Positions 17,253-26,434 of a DNA stretch of 64,000 nucleotides are shown one piece after another. Position numbers and translations under genes: made by a program. Source of the stretch: G963691885 sp963691885 (GTDB lineage: Bacteria > Pseudomonadota > Alphaproteobacteria > UBA8366 > Aestuariispiraceae); assembly GCA_963691885.1 (NCBI GenBank), contig OY829843.1:124001-188000 (forward strand), read 5' to 3'. Numbering within the stretch: position 1 is the first letter of the stretch; every line of letters starts with the position of its first letter. The notes below the pieces were generated by a model that saw only the letters and a program-made list of their open reading frames with translations, did not search any database and had not been told where the DNA came from.

Positions 17253-18091
17253 TTGAACTTCGCCACCATGTCCATGATGCCCGGAATGGTATGCAACTGG
17301 TTCGCATGGGTCGGCTGGAAGTTCTGCTTCAGACTGCGCTGCGAAAGCCCACCAAGAATGGTGAAATAATACATCTCATATCCCGGCAGAGCGGCACAGG
17401 GGTGATAACCCTTATCGATACAGACCGTCGACCCGTTCACGATGTGATAGGCATCGCCCGGCTTGTCTTCTTCCCGCTGCAGCATCTGCAAACCCGAACC
17501 ATAGTCGGGGCGGAAACGGAAATTATAGGTTTCGTCATGCCGTGACTCATTGGGCAGTGAATCCGTGTCATGCTTGTGAGATGGAAAGCCTGACCAACCG
17601 CCAGCGCCAACAGTGTAGAGTTCAGAGACCAGAAGGCGACCTACTTTGCCATGCTGTTTCTGACCAAGGATATGCTTGATCTTGCGATGGGTTTTTGTGT
17701 CGTCCGATCCGTATTGAACCTTGTCAATTTCATCGGCCCGCACGGCAAAGGGTTCCAGCGTCTCATCAAATTTGGCACCGGCGATAAAAACCTCGGTGCT
17801 GTCCGACACGCAGGTGAATTCCGCATGCATATCTGTCGGGACATACACACCTTCCGGCTCACCATCCCAGACGTCGACCCCTCGGTTTCCGATCGCGTCA
17901 AACGCGGTTCCGTTGACCGTGACATCAACCGTCCCTGTTGCAGGAACAATGCAGGTCTCAAATCCCGGTGTTTTGTATTGAAACGACTCGCCCTTCTTCA
18001 GTTTCACGATGTTGAAATAGTTCAGGGGTACCGTCTCGTTCCCGATATCGACGATGGGCTCATTGTTGTTTTCATAAGGGGCGATATGCAT
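17249..18091 (-). CDS. iolB: 5-deoxy-glucuronate isomerase (IolB), divergent copy
   Basis: The 280-residue bicupin protein belongs to the IolB/KduI family. Metal-site residues are visible in F-P-S-H-K-H-D and the following H-D-E-T-Y-N-F-R-F, with G-Y-H-P-C-A-A-L-P-G-Y-E-M-Y-Y-F near the C-terminus. IolB converts 5-deoxy-glucuronate to 2-deoxy-5-keto-gluconate in the inositol pathway. It differs strongly from the second IolB at 31528, for example in a much longer loop after the first metal histidines. It lies 29 bp after iolC and overlaps the aldolase gene by 4 bp. Confidence 0.9.
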   Translation of the reverse strand: MHIAPYENNNEPIVDIGNETVPLNYFNIVKLKKGESFQYKTPGFETCIVPATGTVDVTVNGTAFDAIGNRGVDVWDGEPEGVYVPTDMHAEFTCVSDSTEVFIAGAKFDETLEPFAVRADEIDKVQYGSDDTKTHRKIKHILGQKQHGKVGRLLVSELYTVGAGGWSGFPSHKHDTDSLPNESRHDETYNFRFRPDYGSGLQMLQREEDKPGDAYHIVNGSTVCIDKGYHPCAALPGYEMYYFTILGGLSQRSLKQNFQPTHANQLHTIPGIMDMVAKFK

Positions 18092-18120
18092 TGGTCTAGC
18101 CTCTCTTCTTTCGCTTGTTC

Positions 18121-19098
18121 TTAATCCGTGGTACAGGCATTTGATGCCAAAAAATCTGTCAATTCTTTTGCTGTCGGCATGGCGGGGGCACAGCCCACCC
18201 GTGTGACAACGATTGCTGCAGACGCTGAACCGCGCCGCACGCTTTCCGCCAGATCACATCCGGCAGCGATGGAGGCAAGAAAGCCTCCCATAAAGGCGTC
18301 ACCGGCACCAACAGGCTTTAACGGGGACACTTCAAAGACCCCCATATCAATCTCGGTATCAGCGGTCAGGGTAAGAGAGCCTTTCTCCCCCCTCTTATAA
18401 ACCACCGTTTTTCCATCATCCTTTGCAAGGGACTTTGCCTTACTCAGACCAGCGCCCTTTGCACCCGCAACAAAATCAAACTCTAGATCATTGCCGATGA
18501 TGAAGTCGCACGCGGAACAGGAACGCGACATAATCTCCGCCGCTTCCTCGGCAGAGGTCCAGGAATAGGGCCGATAATCAATATCAAAGACAAGGGTCAG
18601 ACCGTGTTGGCGGGCAAGCTCAAAAGCACGAAACGCGGCACCGCGGGACGGTTCAGCTGCCAGTACGGTCCCGGTCGTCACGAGGGCATCAAAGCTTCCA
18701 TAGTCGACCGCTTCCACATCCTCGATGCTCATTTGAAAATCGGCAGCGAGGTTCCGATAAATGACCGATTGAAAATCGTCGGTCCTGCTTTCGGCCAAAG
18801 CCAGAGAGTTTCGATACTCGCCCTGCACATCACGGACGTAACGCGCGTCAATACCGTAATTCTGCAAAGCATTTCTGGCGAAACGACCGACCGCATCATC
18901 AGATACGCAGGTCACCAGAGCCGCCTTTGCGTCCAGTCGGGTCAGGGCCGCCGCAATATTGGCGGATGATCCACCCAACGCGGATACAAATCGCTGCGCA
19001 TCCTCCGTCTTCGTGCCCGTCGGGTCTGGATAGAGATCCATGCCTGCACGACCGATGACCAGGAACCGATCACCAGATATGAGCGGCCCGCCACCCAT
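18121..19098 (-). CDS. iolC: 5-dehydro-2-deoxygluconokinase (IolC), single-domain
   Basis: The 325-residue PfkB-family kinase has an N-terminal G-R-A-G-M-D-L-Y-P-D, the G-G-S-S-A-N-I-A-A-A-L substrate motif (about residues 40-50) and the C-terminal P-V-G-A-G-D-A-F-M-G-G-F anion-hole motif with the catalytic Asp. It phosphorylates 2-deoxy-5-keto-gluconate. I start at the ATG at 19098 because it overlaps the iolD stop in a TGATG arrangement; the frame extends 13 codons upstream with another possible start. Unlike the copy at 29573 it lacks a fused DUF2090 domain, which matches the separate aldolase gene in this operon. Confidence 0.92.
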   Translation of the reverse strand: MGGGPLISGDRFLVIGRAGMDLYPDPTGTKTEDAQRFVSALGGSSANIAAALTRLDAKAALVTCVSDDAVGRFARNALQNYGIDARYVRDVQGEYRNSLALAESRTDDFQSVIYRNLAADFQMSIEDVEAVDYGSFDALVTTGTVLAAEPSRGAAFRAFELARQHGLTLVFDIDYRPYSWTSAEEAAEIMSRSCSACDFIIGNDLEFDFVAGAKGAGLSKAKSLAKDDGKTVVYKRGEKGSLTLTADTEIDMGVFEVSPLKPVGAGDAFMGGFLASIAAGCDLAESVRRGSASAAIVVTRVGCAPAMPTAKELTDFLASNACTTD

Positions 19099-20969
19099 CA
19101 AACGCCTTGCCGCTGCCGGGATCGGCTTGCTTCCCAATCCTTATGGGCAGCCCGTACTTTCTCACTTTCCGACACTTGTGGTGTTCCCACTTCCCACCAT
19201 GTGTGCCCTTCGGCGGTCCAGCCGTCATAGGCATCAACCTGCATGCAGATCACACTGGTTCGGTCAGCCGCCTTAGCCCGTTTGAAAGCCTCACCCAATT
19301 CATCTGCTGTCGTGACAGTTTCGGCAATCGCCCCCATCGCAGCAGCATGGGCCTCAAAGTCAACGGCAAAGCTCTCCGGAACTGTGGGGCAATCCGCGAT
19401 CAGGTTATTGAAGCTCTCATTGCCGGTGTTGTTTTGCAGCTTGTTGATGACCGCAAAGCCGCCATTATCGAGGACAAGAATGATCAGCTTTTTCTGAGTA
19501 AGGACAGAAGAGTAGATATCGGAGTTCATCAACAGGTATGACCCGTCGCCAACAAAGACGATGGTATCCGCCTCAGGCTCATTTTCTGACTGGGCGATCC
19601 GGGCACCCCAGCCGCCGGCAATCTCATATCCCATGCAGGAAAAGCCGAACTCGACATCCACCGTGCCGATATCCAGTGTCCGCCAATTCGCGGTCACCTC
19701 TGCTGGCAGGCCACCTGCAGCGGTGACCACACGGTCGCGCTTATTGCAAAGGGCATTCACCACACCAATCGCCTGCGCATAGGAATTAGGGCCGTTCCCC
19801 GGGCTGACATTCTGGGCAACATAGCGATCCCAATCGGCCCTCTCAGTTTTCGCCTTTTGAACCCAATCGGTTGGTGCCTGATATCCCGCCATTGCAACGC
19901 CGAGAGCGGCCAAGCCCAGTTTTGCATCACCAACGACAGGGATACTCATATGCTTGGCTGCATCATGGCGGGCAACGTTCAGGCTAACAAACCGCGCATC
20001 CTTGGAAAAAGCCGTCCAGGACCCGGTCGTGAAATCCTGCAGCCTCGTTCCCACTGCCAGAATGACATCGGCCTCTTCAGCAATGGCATTGGCACTGTTG
20101 GACCCCGTAACACCGATCGGCCCGATATTGAGCGGATGATCCGCCAAAAGGTTTGCCCGACCCGCAATCGTCTCAACCACGGGAATATTATGCGTCTCAG
20201 CAAATTCAGTAAGTTCCCCAACCGCACCTGAATACTGAACGCCGCCACCGGCGATGATCATTGGCTGCTTGGCCATTTTCAAAAGCGCCGCTGCCTCCGC
20301 AATTTCCGCTGCATCTGCCGACTGCCGGCGAATGCGATGCAGCTTTTTATCAAAGAAGCTTTCCGGATAGTCATAGGTCCAGCCCTGCACATCCTGCGGC
20401 AGGCCCAGAAAGGCCGGGCCACAATCGGCGGGATCCAGCATGGTTGCCAGGGCCGCCGGCAGACTTTGGATGATTTGTGCCGGATGGGTAATCCGGTCCC
20501 AATATCTACTGACGGCCTTGAACGCATCGTTGAGACCGAGCGACGGATTGCCGAAATGCTCCAGCTGCTGCAGAACCGGATCAGGCAGGCGCGTCAGAAA
20601 TGTATCGCCACAGAGCATGAGCATCGGCAGACGGTTGGCATGGGCCAGCGCCGCCGCGGTCAACAGGTTCGCCGTGCCAGGACCGGCGCTGGCGGTACAA
20701 AACATGAAACGTTTCCGCAAGTGCTGTTTGGCATAACCCGCCGCCGCAAACCCCATGCTTTGTTCGTTCTGCCCGCGATAAAGAGGTAAAGTATCGCGAT
20801 AGGCATAAAGCGCCTCGCCCAGGCAGGTCACATTACCATGCCCGAAGATCCCGAACCCGCCGCCGCAGATCAGCTGTTCTTTGCCGTCTATTTCAATGTA
20901 CTGGTTCGCAAGATAGCGCACGATAGCCTGCGCCAATGTCAAACGAACGGTCCGGTCCTCTGTGACCAT
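19098..20969 (-). CDS. iolD: 3D-(3,5/4)-trihydroxycyclohexane-1,2-dione hydrolase (IolD)
   Basis: The 623-residue protein has the three-domain thiamine-diphosphate enzyme layout. The N-terminal pyrimidine domain carries Y-R-G-Q-N-E-Q-S-M-G-F-A-A, including the activating Glu. The middle domain begins G-G-G-V-Q-Y-S-G. The C-terminal cofactor motif starts at G-D-G-S-Y and closes at D-N-G-G-F. IolD opens the ring of trihydroxycyclohexane-dione to 5-deoxy-glucuronate. This is the only IolD in the window, so both inositol modules would need it. It is the first gene of the minus-strand operon, 120 bp from the divergent Gfo/Idh gene, with a palindromic operator between. Confidence 0.95.
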   Translation of the reverse strand: MVTEDRTVRLTLAQAIVRYLANQYIEIDGKEQLICGGGFGIFGHGNVTCLGEALYAYRDTLPLYRGQNEQSMGFAAAGYAKQHLRKRFMFCTASAGPGTANLLTAAALAHANRLPMLMLCGDTFLTRLPDPVLQQLEHFGNPSLGLNDAFKAVSRYWDRITHPAQIIQSLPAALATMLDPADCGPAFLGLPQDVQGWTYDYPESFFDKKLHRIRRQSADAAEIAEAAALLKMAKQPMIIAGGGVQYSGAVGELTEFAETHNIPVVETIAGRANLLADHPLNIGPIGVTGSNSANAIAEEADVILAVGTRLQDFTTGSWTAFSKDARFVSLNVARHDAAKHMSIPVVGDAKLGLAALGVAMAGYQAPTDWVQKAKTERADWDRYVAQNVSPGNGPNSYAQAIGVVNALCNKRDRVVTAAGGLPAEVTANWRTLDIGTVDVEFGFSCMGYEIAGGWGARIAQSENEPEADTIVFVGDGSYLLMNSDIYSSVLTQKKLIILVLDNGGFAVINKLQNNTGNESFNNLIADCPTVPESFAVDFEAHAAAMGAIAETVTTADELGEAFKRAKAADRTSVICMQVDAYDGWTAEGHTWWEVGTPQVSESEKVRAAHKDWEASRSRQRQGV

Positions 20970-21048
20970 GACTGTCTCTCCCTGCCCTGAACTTTTGATC
21001 TGGCGTATATTGCCAGTTGACGTCTAGGAGCTTCGAAGGATACATGTT

Positions 21049-21064
21049 TTGCAACCGGTTGCAA
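21049..21064. promoter_or_regulatory. LacI-type operator palindrome (copy 1)
   Basis: TTGCAACCGGTTGCAA is a perfect 16-bp palindrome between the divergent iolD and Gfo/Idh genes. The same 16 bases occur upstream of the lacI-family gene (25425-25440). The central CG with flanking AAC-CG-GTT is typical of LacI/GalR operators. It likely allows the regulator at 24333 to control both arms of module 1. Confidence 0.85.
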
Positions 21065-21089
21065 TTATAAAAACGGGTGGAAACAGGCT

Positions 21090-22211
21090 GTGAAGACGAT
21101 TGGTATCGGCATTGTCGGTGGTGGTTATATGGGCAAGGCGCATGCCGTTGCCATGTCCGCCGTCGGGGCGGTCTTTGAGACCGCCTTGCGTCCCCGCCTG
21201 GAAATGGTCTGCGCAAGTTCGCCGGAATCGGCTGAACGCTATCGTCAGGCCTATGGGTTTCAACGCGGTACCGCAGACTGGCGGGATCTGATTTCAGATG
21301 AGGCGGTAGAGGCGATTGTCATTGCCTCCCCCCAGGACACCCACCGCGAAATCGCGATTGCTGCCCTAGAGGCCGGTAAACCTGTCCTCTGCGAAAAGCC
21401 GATGGGGGCCTCAATAAGCGACAGTGAAGACATGGTCACAGTCGCAGAGCGAACAGGCATTCCTGCTATGGTCGCCTTCAACTACATTCGGACGCCCGCC
21501 TCTCAATTCGCCAGAAAGCTGATCGCTGATGGCGAGATCGGGGAGGTCACCTGGTTCCGCGGCGAACATACAGAGGATTTCCTGGCCGACCCGGATCTTC
21601 CCGCCAACTGGCGCACCGATGGGATTGCGAATGGCACAATGGGGGATCTGGCCCCTCATATGATCAACGCCGCCCTGGCCCTGATTGGCGAGATCGCCTC
21701 CATCTCAGCGCAGGTGGAGACGGTTCACAAAACCCGCAATGGTGCGGATGGCCCGCAGGCGGTTACCAATGACGATCAGGGGCAGATGATGTGCCGGTTC
21801 AAGAACGGCGCGATGGGCCATATGTTCTTCAGCCGCGTCGCGACCGGACGCAAGATGGGCTATGCCTATGAGATCAACGGGACAAAGGGGGCCATTCGCT
21901 TTGATCAGGAAGATCAGAACGCGCTGTGGCTCTACAAAGCAGATGGTGATGCCAGCCAACGCGGATTTCGCAAGATTTTAACCGGGCCGGAGCATCCGGA
22001 TTACTTACCTTTCTGTCAGGGCCCGGGCCATGGCACCGGTTATCAGGATCAAATCATTATTGAAGCGCGAGACTTTCTGCGGGCGATAGAAACGGGCCGC
22101 TCGCTCTGGCCCGAATTCAAAGACGGGCTCGACGTAAACCATATTGTCGCCGCCGCTTTCACGTCCAGTGAGACAGGTCAATGGGTCAACATTCTGGCCG
22201 ACGGCCAGTAA
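21090..22211 (+). CDS. Gfo/Idh/MocA-family NAD(P)-dependent oxidoreductase
   Basis: The 373-residue protein has an N-terminal Rossmann motif G-I-V-G-G-G-Y-M-G-K-A-H and the family signature C-E-K-P-M-G (about residue 97). The catalytic-type D-L-A-P-H-M-I-N segment lies in the C-terminal domain. Enzymes of this group oxidise inositols, inososes or other cyclic polyols and sugars. Start is a GTG 25 bp after the operator palindrome. The next gene, an IolE-like dehydratase, follows after 16 bp. An inositol-isomer dehydrogenase is the best guess, since a typical IolG is encoded separately at 32336. Confidence 0.87.
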   Translation: MKTIGIGIVGGGYMGKAHAVAMSAVGAVFETALRPRLEMVCASSPESAERYRQAYGFQRGTADWRDLISDEAVEAIVIASPQDTHREIAIAALEAGKPVLCEKPMGASISDSEDMVTVAERTGIPAMVAFNYIRTPASQFARKLIADGEIGEVTWFRGEHTEDFLADPDLPANWRTDGIANGTMGDLAPHMINAALALIGEIASISAQVETVHKTRNGADGPQAVTNDDQGQMMCRFKNGAMGHMFFSRVATGRKMGYAYEINGTKGAIRFDQEDQNALWLYKADGDASQRGFRKILTGPEHPDYLPFCQGPGHGTGYQDQIIIEARDFLRAIETGRSLWPEFKDGLDVNHIVAAAFTSSETGQWVNILADGQ

Positions 22212-22227
22212 CAGAGGATTAAGCCAA

Positions 22228-23121
22228 ATGAGCATCAGAATTGGAAATGCGCCCTGTTCCTGGGGTGTGGAATTTGTCGACGATCCCCGCAATCCGCCCT
22301 GGCGCGATGTGTTGAAACAGTGCTCCGAGGTGGGTTATCGCGGGATTGAGCTGGGCCCAGTTGGATACATGCCCGAAGACCCGGCCGAACTTGCGGATGC
22401 GCTTGCAGAAAACGACCTGACACTTATTGGCGGCGTCGTTTTTCGTGCCTTCCACGACCCGGATCAATGGGATGATGTGCTGGATGGTGCGACACGGACC
22501 TGCAAGGCCCTCGCCTCGCATGGCGCAAAAAACCTGGTATTGATTGACTCGATTTCAGACCGCAGGGCGCCGACGGCAGGCCGCGCTGACGAGGCAGAAC
22601 AGATGGGCCCCGCCGAATGGGCAGCCTATCGTGATCGCATCAAGGAAGTGGCCCGGATCGGGACAGAGGAATACGGTTTGACCGTTGCCATCCACGCCCA
22701 TGCAGCCGGATTCCTGGATTTTGAACCGGAACTGGTTCGCCTGTTGGAAGAGGTCGATGAAGCCATCCTGAAAATCTGTCTGGACACCGGTCACCATTCC
22801 TATGCCGGGTTTGACCCAGTGGCCTTTATGCAGCGCTACGCCAGCCGCATTTCTTACATGCATTTCAAGGATATTGACCCTGCCATCAAGGCACAGGTGA
22901 TTGCTGAGCGGATCGGGTTCTATAAGGCCTGCGGCATGGGGATCTTCTGCAACCTTGGAAAGGGTGATGTTGATTTTACCTCGGTGCGTCAGACTCTGAT
23001 CGATCATGGCTTTACCGGCTGGTGCACGGTTGAGCAGGATTGTGATCCGACACTGGATGTGGACCCGATGGCAGATGCCCGTCTGAACCGACAGTTTCTG
23101 GCCGAAATCGGATTTGCCTAA
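22228..23121 (+). CDS. iolE: Inosose dehydratase-like TIM-barrel protein (IolE)
   Basis: The 297-residue xylose-isomerase-like TIM-barrel protein begins with the IolE hallmark I-G-N-A-P-C-S-W-G-V-E. It has metal-site residues in G-I-E-L-G-P, A-I-H-A-H-A-A, C-L-D-T-G-H-H, H-F-K-D-I and the C-terminal V-E-Q-D. IolE dehydrates 2-keto-myo-inositol to the dione that IolD hydrolyses. I use the ATG at 22228; the open frame further upstream overlaps the previous gene and lacks family similarity. It is the only IolE in the window. Lying between two Gfo/Idh genes, it forms the plus-strand arm of module 1. Confidence 0.9.
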   Translation: MSIRIGNAPCSWGVEFVDDPRNPPWRDVLKQCSEVGYRGIELGPVGYMPEDPAELADALAENDLTLIGGVVFRAFHDPDQWDDVLDGATRTCKALASHGAKNLVLIDSISDRRAPTAGRADEAEQMGPAEWAAYRDRIKEVARIGTEEYGLTVAIHAHAAGFLDFEPELVRLLEEVDEAILKICLDTGHHSYAGFDPVAFMQRYASRISYMHFKDIDPAIKAQVIAERIGFYKACGMGIFCNLGKGDVDFTSVRQTLIDHGFTGWCTVEQDCDPTLDVDPMADARLNRQFLAEIGFA

Positions 23122-23165
23122 ACAAGACCAATGCGGTCAACAAAAACACGGGGGAGGATTGTCTC

Positions 23166-24323
23166 ATGACACGATTGAAATGGGGCATGATCGGGGGCGG
23201 TGAAGGCAGCCAGATTGGCCCGGCCCATCGCCTGGGTGCAGGGTTGGATGGCGAATTCACCTTTGCGGCAGGCGCGCTGGATCACAATCCTGAAGCGGGA
23301 CGCGACTTTGGAATGCGTCTCGGCCTGGCGGAGGATCGTGCCTATGGAACTTGGCAGGACATGCTGGCTGGGGAAAAAGACCGCGCAGATCGGGTGGACC
23401 TTGTCACTGTTGCCACGCCGAACGCCACCCATTTTGAAATCACCCGGGCTTTTCTTGCCGAAGGGTTCCATGTGCTGTGTGAAAAACCAATGACCATGAC
23501 GGTCGAGGAAGGCGAGGAGATCGTTCGTCTGGCCCAGGAAATGGGGCGGATTTGCGCCGTCAACTATGGCTACTCGGGTTACTCACTGGTCAGGCACATG
23601 CGGGCGATGGTTGCGCGCGGCGACCTTGGCAAGATCCGATTGGTCAAGGCCGAGTTCTCTCACGGACATCACGCAGACGCGGCTGACGCAGATAATCCAC
23701 GGGTGCGATGGCGCTATGACCCGGCGCAGGCGGGTGTTTCTGCACAATTCGCCGATTGCGGCATTCATGCCCTCCATATGGCGAGCTTTGTCACGGGACA
23801 GGAAGTGGAGACACTCTCCGCCGATTGTGTATCGTGTATCGAAAGCAGGGTTCTGGAAGATGATGCCATGGTAAACTTCCGGATGCAGGGCGGCATTGTC
23901 GGAAGGCTCTGGACCTCATCAATCGCGATCGGTCGCCTGCACGGCCTGACCCTGCAGGTATTTGGAGAGACCGGTGGATTACGCTGGTCCCAGGAACATC
24001 CAAACCAGCTCTACTACATGCCGCTCGGCGGGCGGGTTCAAACAATTGAACGAGGTGAGGCTGATCTGTCACCAGAGGCGGACCGGACAAGCCGTGTTAC
24101 CATTGGTCATGCGGAGGGTATGCCGCTTGCCTTTGCCAATATTTACAAGGATATCGCCGAAGCAATCCGCGCGCATAAGGAAGGGCGGCCGATTGACCCG
24201 GCCGCTGACCTTTACCCCAGAGCCGAAGATGGCTTGCGTTCCATGGCCGCTGTCGTAGCCGTCGCCCAATCGGGAAAGGCAGACGGAAAATGGGTTGATG
24301 CCCGGCCCCCGATGTTCCGCTGA
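23166..24323 (+). CDS. Gfo/Idh/MocA-family oxidoreductase, second of module 1
   Basis: The 385-residue protein has the Rossmann motif M-I-G-G-G-E-G-S-Q-I-G, the C-E-K-P-M-T signature (near residue 102) and a D-C-G-I-H-A-L-H-M segment at the expected catalytic position. The G-G-G-E-G-S-x-I-G opening marks a Gfo/Idh subgroup often found with inositol or other sugar-alcohol genes. It follows iolE by 44 bp and is preceded by GGGGGAGG. A role in oxidising an inositol isomer or epimer alongside the gene at 21090 is inferred. It converges on the lacI-type regulator, ending 9 bp away. Confidence 0.85.
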   Translation: MTRLKWGMIGGGEGSQIGPAHRLGAGLDGEFTFAAGALDHNPEAGRDFGMRLGLAEDRAYGTWQDMLAGEKDRADRVDLVTVATPNATHFEITRAFLAEGFHVLCEKPMTMTVEEGEEIVRLAQEMGRICAVNYGYSGYSLVRHMRAMVARGDLGKIRLVKAEFSHGHHADAADADNPRVRWRYDPAQAGVSAQFADCGIHALHMASFVTGQEVETLSADCVSCIESRVLEDDAMVNFRMQGGIVGRLWTSSIAIGRLHGLTLQVFGETGGLRWSQEHPNQLYYMPLGGRVQTIERGEADLSPEADRTSRVTIGHAEGMPLAFANIYKDIAEAIRAHKEGRPIDPAADLYPRAEDGLRSMAAVVAVAQSGKADGKWVDARPPMFR

Positions 24324-24332
24324 TCCAACGGA

Positions 24333-25355
24333 TCAGGCCTCAACGGGAACCTGTTTAGCCGGGTCCGGCCGCAGGGTTCCCCGTTCGATAATCTTGCAGG
24401 GAAAGAGCCTGGTTTCCGGATATCGATCAGGTTCTTCCAGCATGGCCACAATCAGTTCGACCGAGGAATTGATGATCTGCTGGATTGGCTGGTGGATGGT
24501 GGTGAGGTTAAAGATCTCCCAACCTGCCATTTCCATGTCATTCAGACCCAGGATCCCGATATCATCCGGCACCGAAAGACCCGCGTCCCGCACGGCACTC
24601 ATCACCCCGATTGACAGAACATCGTCACCACAGAAATACGCCTCCAGCGGCCCTTCCCCAAGCAAGCACTGCATTTCTGCTCTTCCGGCCTCATAGGAAT
24701 ACGCGCTTGCGAAACTGAACTGAACATCAATGCCGCGATGTTTTTCCATCTGTTCCATGAACCCGTGGAATCGATCCTGCGTGGACGTCGCATCGCGCGG
24801 CCCACCGACAAACCCGACACGCTTGTATCCGCGCACGGCAAGTGTATCAGCCGCCATTCGACCGCACGCGACGTTGTCAATTCCTACCACATGAACCTTC
24901 GGCTCTGTGGAGTATCGACCGAAGGAATTGACGACTGGTATTCCGGCATCCCGAAACGCCACGGCAAATTCAGGCGGTAATGTGGATGACGCAACAATGA
25001 CCCCATCTACCGAATATTGGCGAAGCATCTGAACCGAGTTTCTGGGATCAACCTCATCCGTGAGATTTACGAGCAAGGGTCGCAATCCACGTTCCTGGAG
25101 ACCCTGCGTAAAGCGGTCAAAAACCTCCAGAAAAATCGGGTTGTGAAAATTGTTGGAAATCAGGCCAACAAGTTTCGTGCTGCGTGTCGACAATCCCCTT
25201 GCCAGAATATTGGGTCGATACCCAAGTTCCGTCGCGGCCTTTTCCACCAGTTTTCGTGTTTTATCGGAAACTGATGCGCCGGGCGTGAATGTACGCGAAA
25301 CTGCAGAGCGTGATACGCCAGCCTTCTTTGCAACGTCTTTCAGTGTAGCAACCAT
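24333..25355 (-). CDS. LacI family transcriptional regulator of inositol module 1
   Basis: The 340-residue protein has an N-terminal LacI helix-turn-helix (T-L-K-D-V-A-K-K-A-G-V-S-R-S-A-V-S-R) with the hinge region L-A-R-G-L-S-T-R-S-T. A periplasmic-binding-protein-like sensor domain follows from L-V-G-L-I-S-N. It presumably represses the iolD/Gfo divergent promoter and its own gene through the two identical palindromes at 21049 and 25425. The inducer is probably an inositol or pathway intermediate. The start codon is a GTG or the neighbouring ATG at 25355; the frame begins at the HTH as expected. Confidence 0.9.
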   Translation of the reverse strand: MVATLKDVAKKAGVSRSAVSRTFTPGASVSDKTRKLVEKAATELGYRPNILARGLSTRSTKLVGLISNNFHNPIFLEVFDRFTQGLQERGLRPLLVNLTDEVDPRNSVQMLRQYSVDGVIVASSTLPPEFAVAFRDAGIPVVNSFGRYSTEPKVHVVGIDNVACGRMAADTLAVRGYKRVGFVGGPRDATSTQDRFHGFMEQMEKHRGIDVQFSFASAYSYEAGRAEMQCLLGEGPLEAYFCGDDVLSIGVMSAVRDAGLSVPDDIGILGLNDMEMAGWEIFNLTTIHQPIQQIINSSVELIVAMLEEPDRYPETRLFPCKIIERGTLRPDPAKQVPVEA

Positions 25356-25424
25356 GTTTCACGCCACGTCAAAGCCAATTCCCTGCGAACGGCCCAAGTT
25401 TATGCTCTATGATTGAAGCTTTTT

Positions 25425-25440
25425 TTGCAACCGGTTGCAA
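25425..25440. promoter_or_regulatory. LacI-type operator palindrome (copy 2)
   Basis: The same perfect 16-bp palindrome TTGCAACCGGTTGCAA as at 21049-21064 lies 69 bp upstream of the lacI-family start. It is most simply an autoregulatory site. It is 163 bp from the divergent rpiR-type gene and might also influence that promoter. Confidence 0.85.
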
Positions 25441-25532
25441 TATGATTTCATCGAGAAACCGCCAAACTTGTCCTCAAGACCCAGAAAAAAATCGCCAAGA
25501 AACAGTTGAAAACGGACAAAAATCTTTAAAAC

Positions 25533-25546
25533 AGAAAATTTATTCC
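25533..25546. promoter_or_regulatory. Imperfect IolR-type operator upstream of the rpiR gene
   Basis: AGAA-N6-TTCC lies 57 bp before the regulator start. It differs by one base from the GGAA-N6-TTCC motif known for the RpiR-family IolR of Sinorhizobium. Autoregulation is inferred. The surrounding region is A/T rich and a short motif like this can occur by chance. Confidence 0.45.
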
Positions 25547-25603
25547 ATTTTTGAACCGTTACTGTATGGTGCCCCAGATTGATTTTTTACCGGGAAGAGT
25601 TTC

Positions 25604-26434
25604 ATGAACCAGGATGCATCCGTTGCAAAAACACCGCAGGGTGTTTCGGAATTGCTTGAGCGGTTGGATAATACCTTTGAGGATCTGCCAAAGCGCTTGC
25701 AACAATGTGCAAGCTTTACCAGACGGCATTTACATCTGATTGCGGTCTCAACTGTTTCCGAGATGGCTGTGGCCTGCGGCGTTGCGCCATCTGTCTATAT
25801 GCGGTTCTGTCAGGCCCTTGGCTTTTCAGGATATTCCGAGATGCAGGAACTGTTTCGCGTCCGCTATACCGAGTTTCGCCCGGATTACGAGGAGCGGTTC
25901 GCGACGCTGTTCGAAGACGATACAATCGGATCCGGTCGACTGCTCGCAGATTTTGCTGAATCAAGCCATAAGTCCCTGATGTATTTATCAAATACGGTGA
26001 CAAGCGAGAGCATGGACCGGATTGCGAAAGGGTTGGCTTCGGCCCGTGTCGTCCATCTGGTCGGGCTGCGCCGGGCCTTTGCCGTTGTCAGTAACATGTC
26101 GTATCTCTTCGACAAAATGGGGGTCCCGTCGAACCTTCACTACAGCGCGGGCATGCTGGACACGACGAGCACAATCTTGCCGGGCGACGCGCTTTTCGCG
26201 GTCACATTCGCACCGTTTTCAGAAGAAACAATTCAACTCGCATCAAGAACGGCAGAGCGTGGCATTCTGCTTTACGGCCTGACCGATTCCGAACGCTGTC
26301 CCGTAGGACAATGGGCTGATCAGATGCTGATAGCCCGTGAGGACGAGATTGGCGGCTTTCGTGGATTGAGCGCATCCATCACCCTTTCCACCGCTCTTGC
26401 CGTGGCGATCGGCGCCATGCGCAAGAATAGTTGA
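25604..26434 (+). CDS. MurR/RpiR family transcriptional regulator (IolR-like)
   Basis: The 276-residue protein has an N-terminal HTH_6 domain (L-P-K-R-L-Q-Q-C-A-S-F and V-S-E-M-A-V-A-C-G-V-A-P-S-V-Y-M-R-F-C) and a C-terminal SIS sugar-phosphate isomerase domain (from about 120, with H-L-V-G-L-R-R-A-F). RpiR-type IolR represses inositol genes in rhizobia. The position directly upstream of an inositol-type ABC operon and iolC-iolB-iolG, and the GGAA-N6-TTCC site at its downstream promoter, support the same role here. The stop codon lies within the -35 element of the next gene's candidate promoter. Confidence 0.87.
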   Translation: MNQDASVAKTPQGVSELLERLDNTFEDLPKRLQQCASFTRRHLHLIAVSTVSEMAVACGVAPSVYMRFCQALGFSGYSEMQELFRVRYTEFRPDYEERFATLFEDDTIGSGRLLADFAESSHKSLMYLSNTVTSESMDRIAKGLASARVVHLVGLRRAFAVVSNMSYLFDKMGVPSNLHYSAGMLDTTSTILPGDALFAVTFAPFSEETIQLASRTAERGILLYGLTDSERCPVGQWADQMLIAREDEIGGFRGLSASITLSTALAVAIGAMRKNS

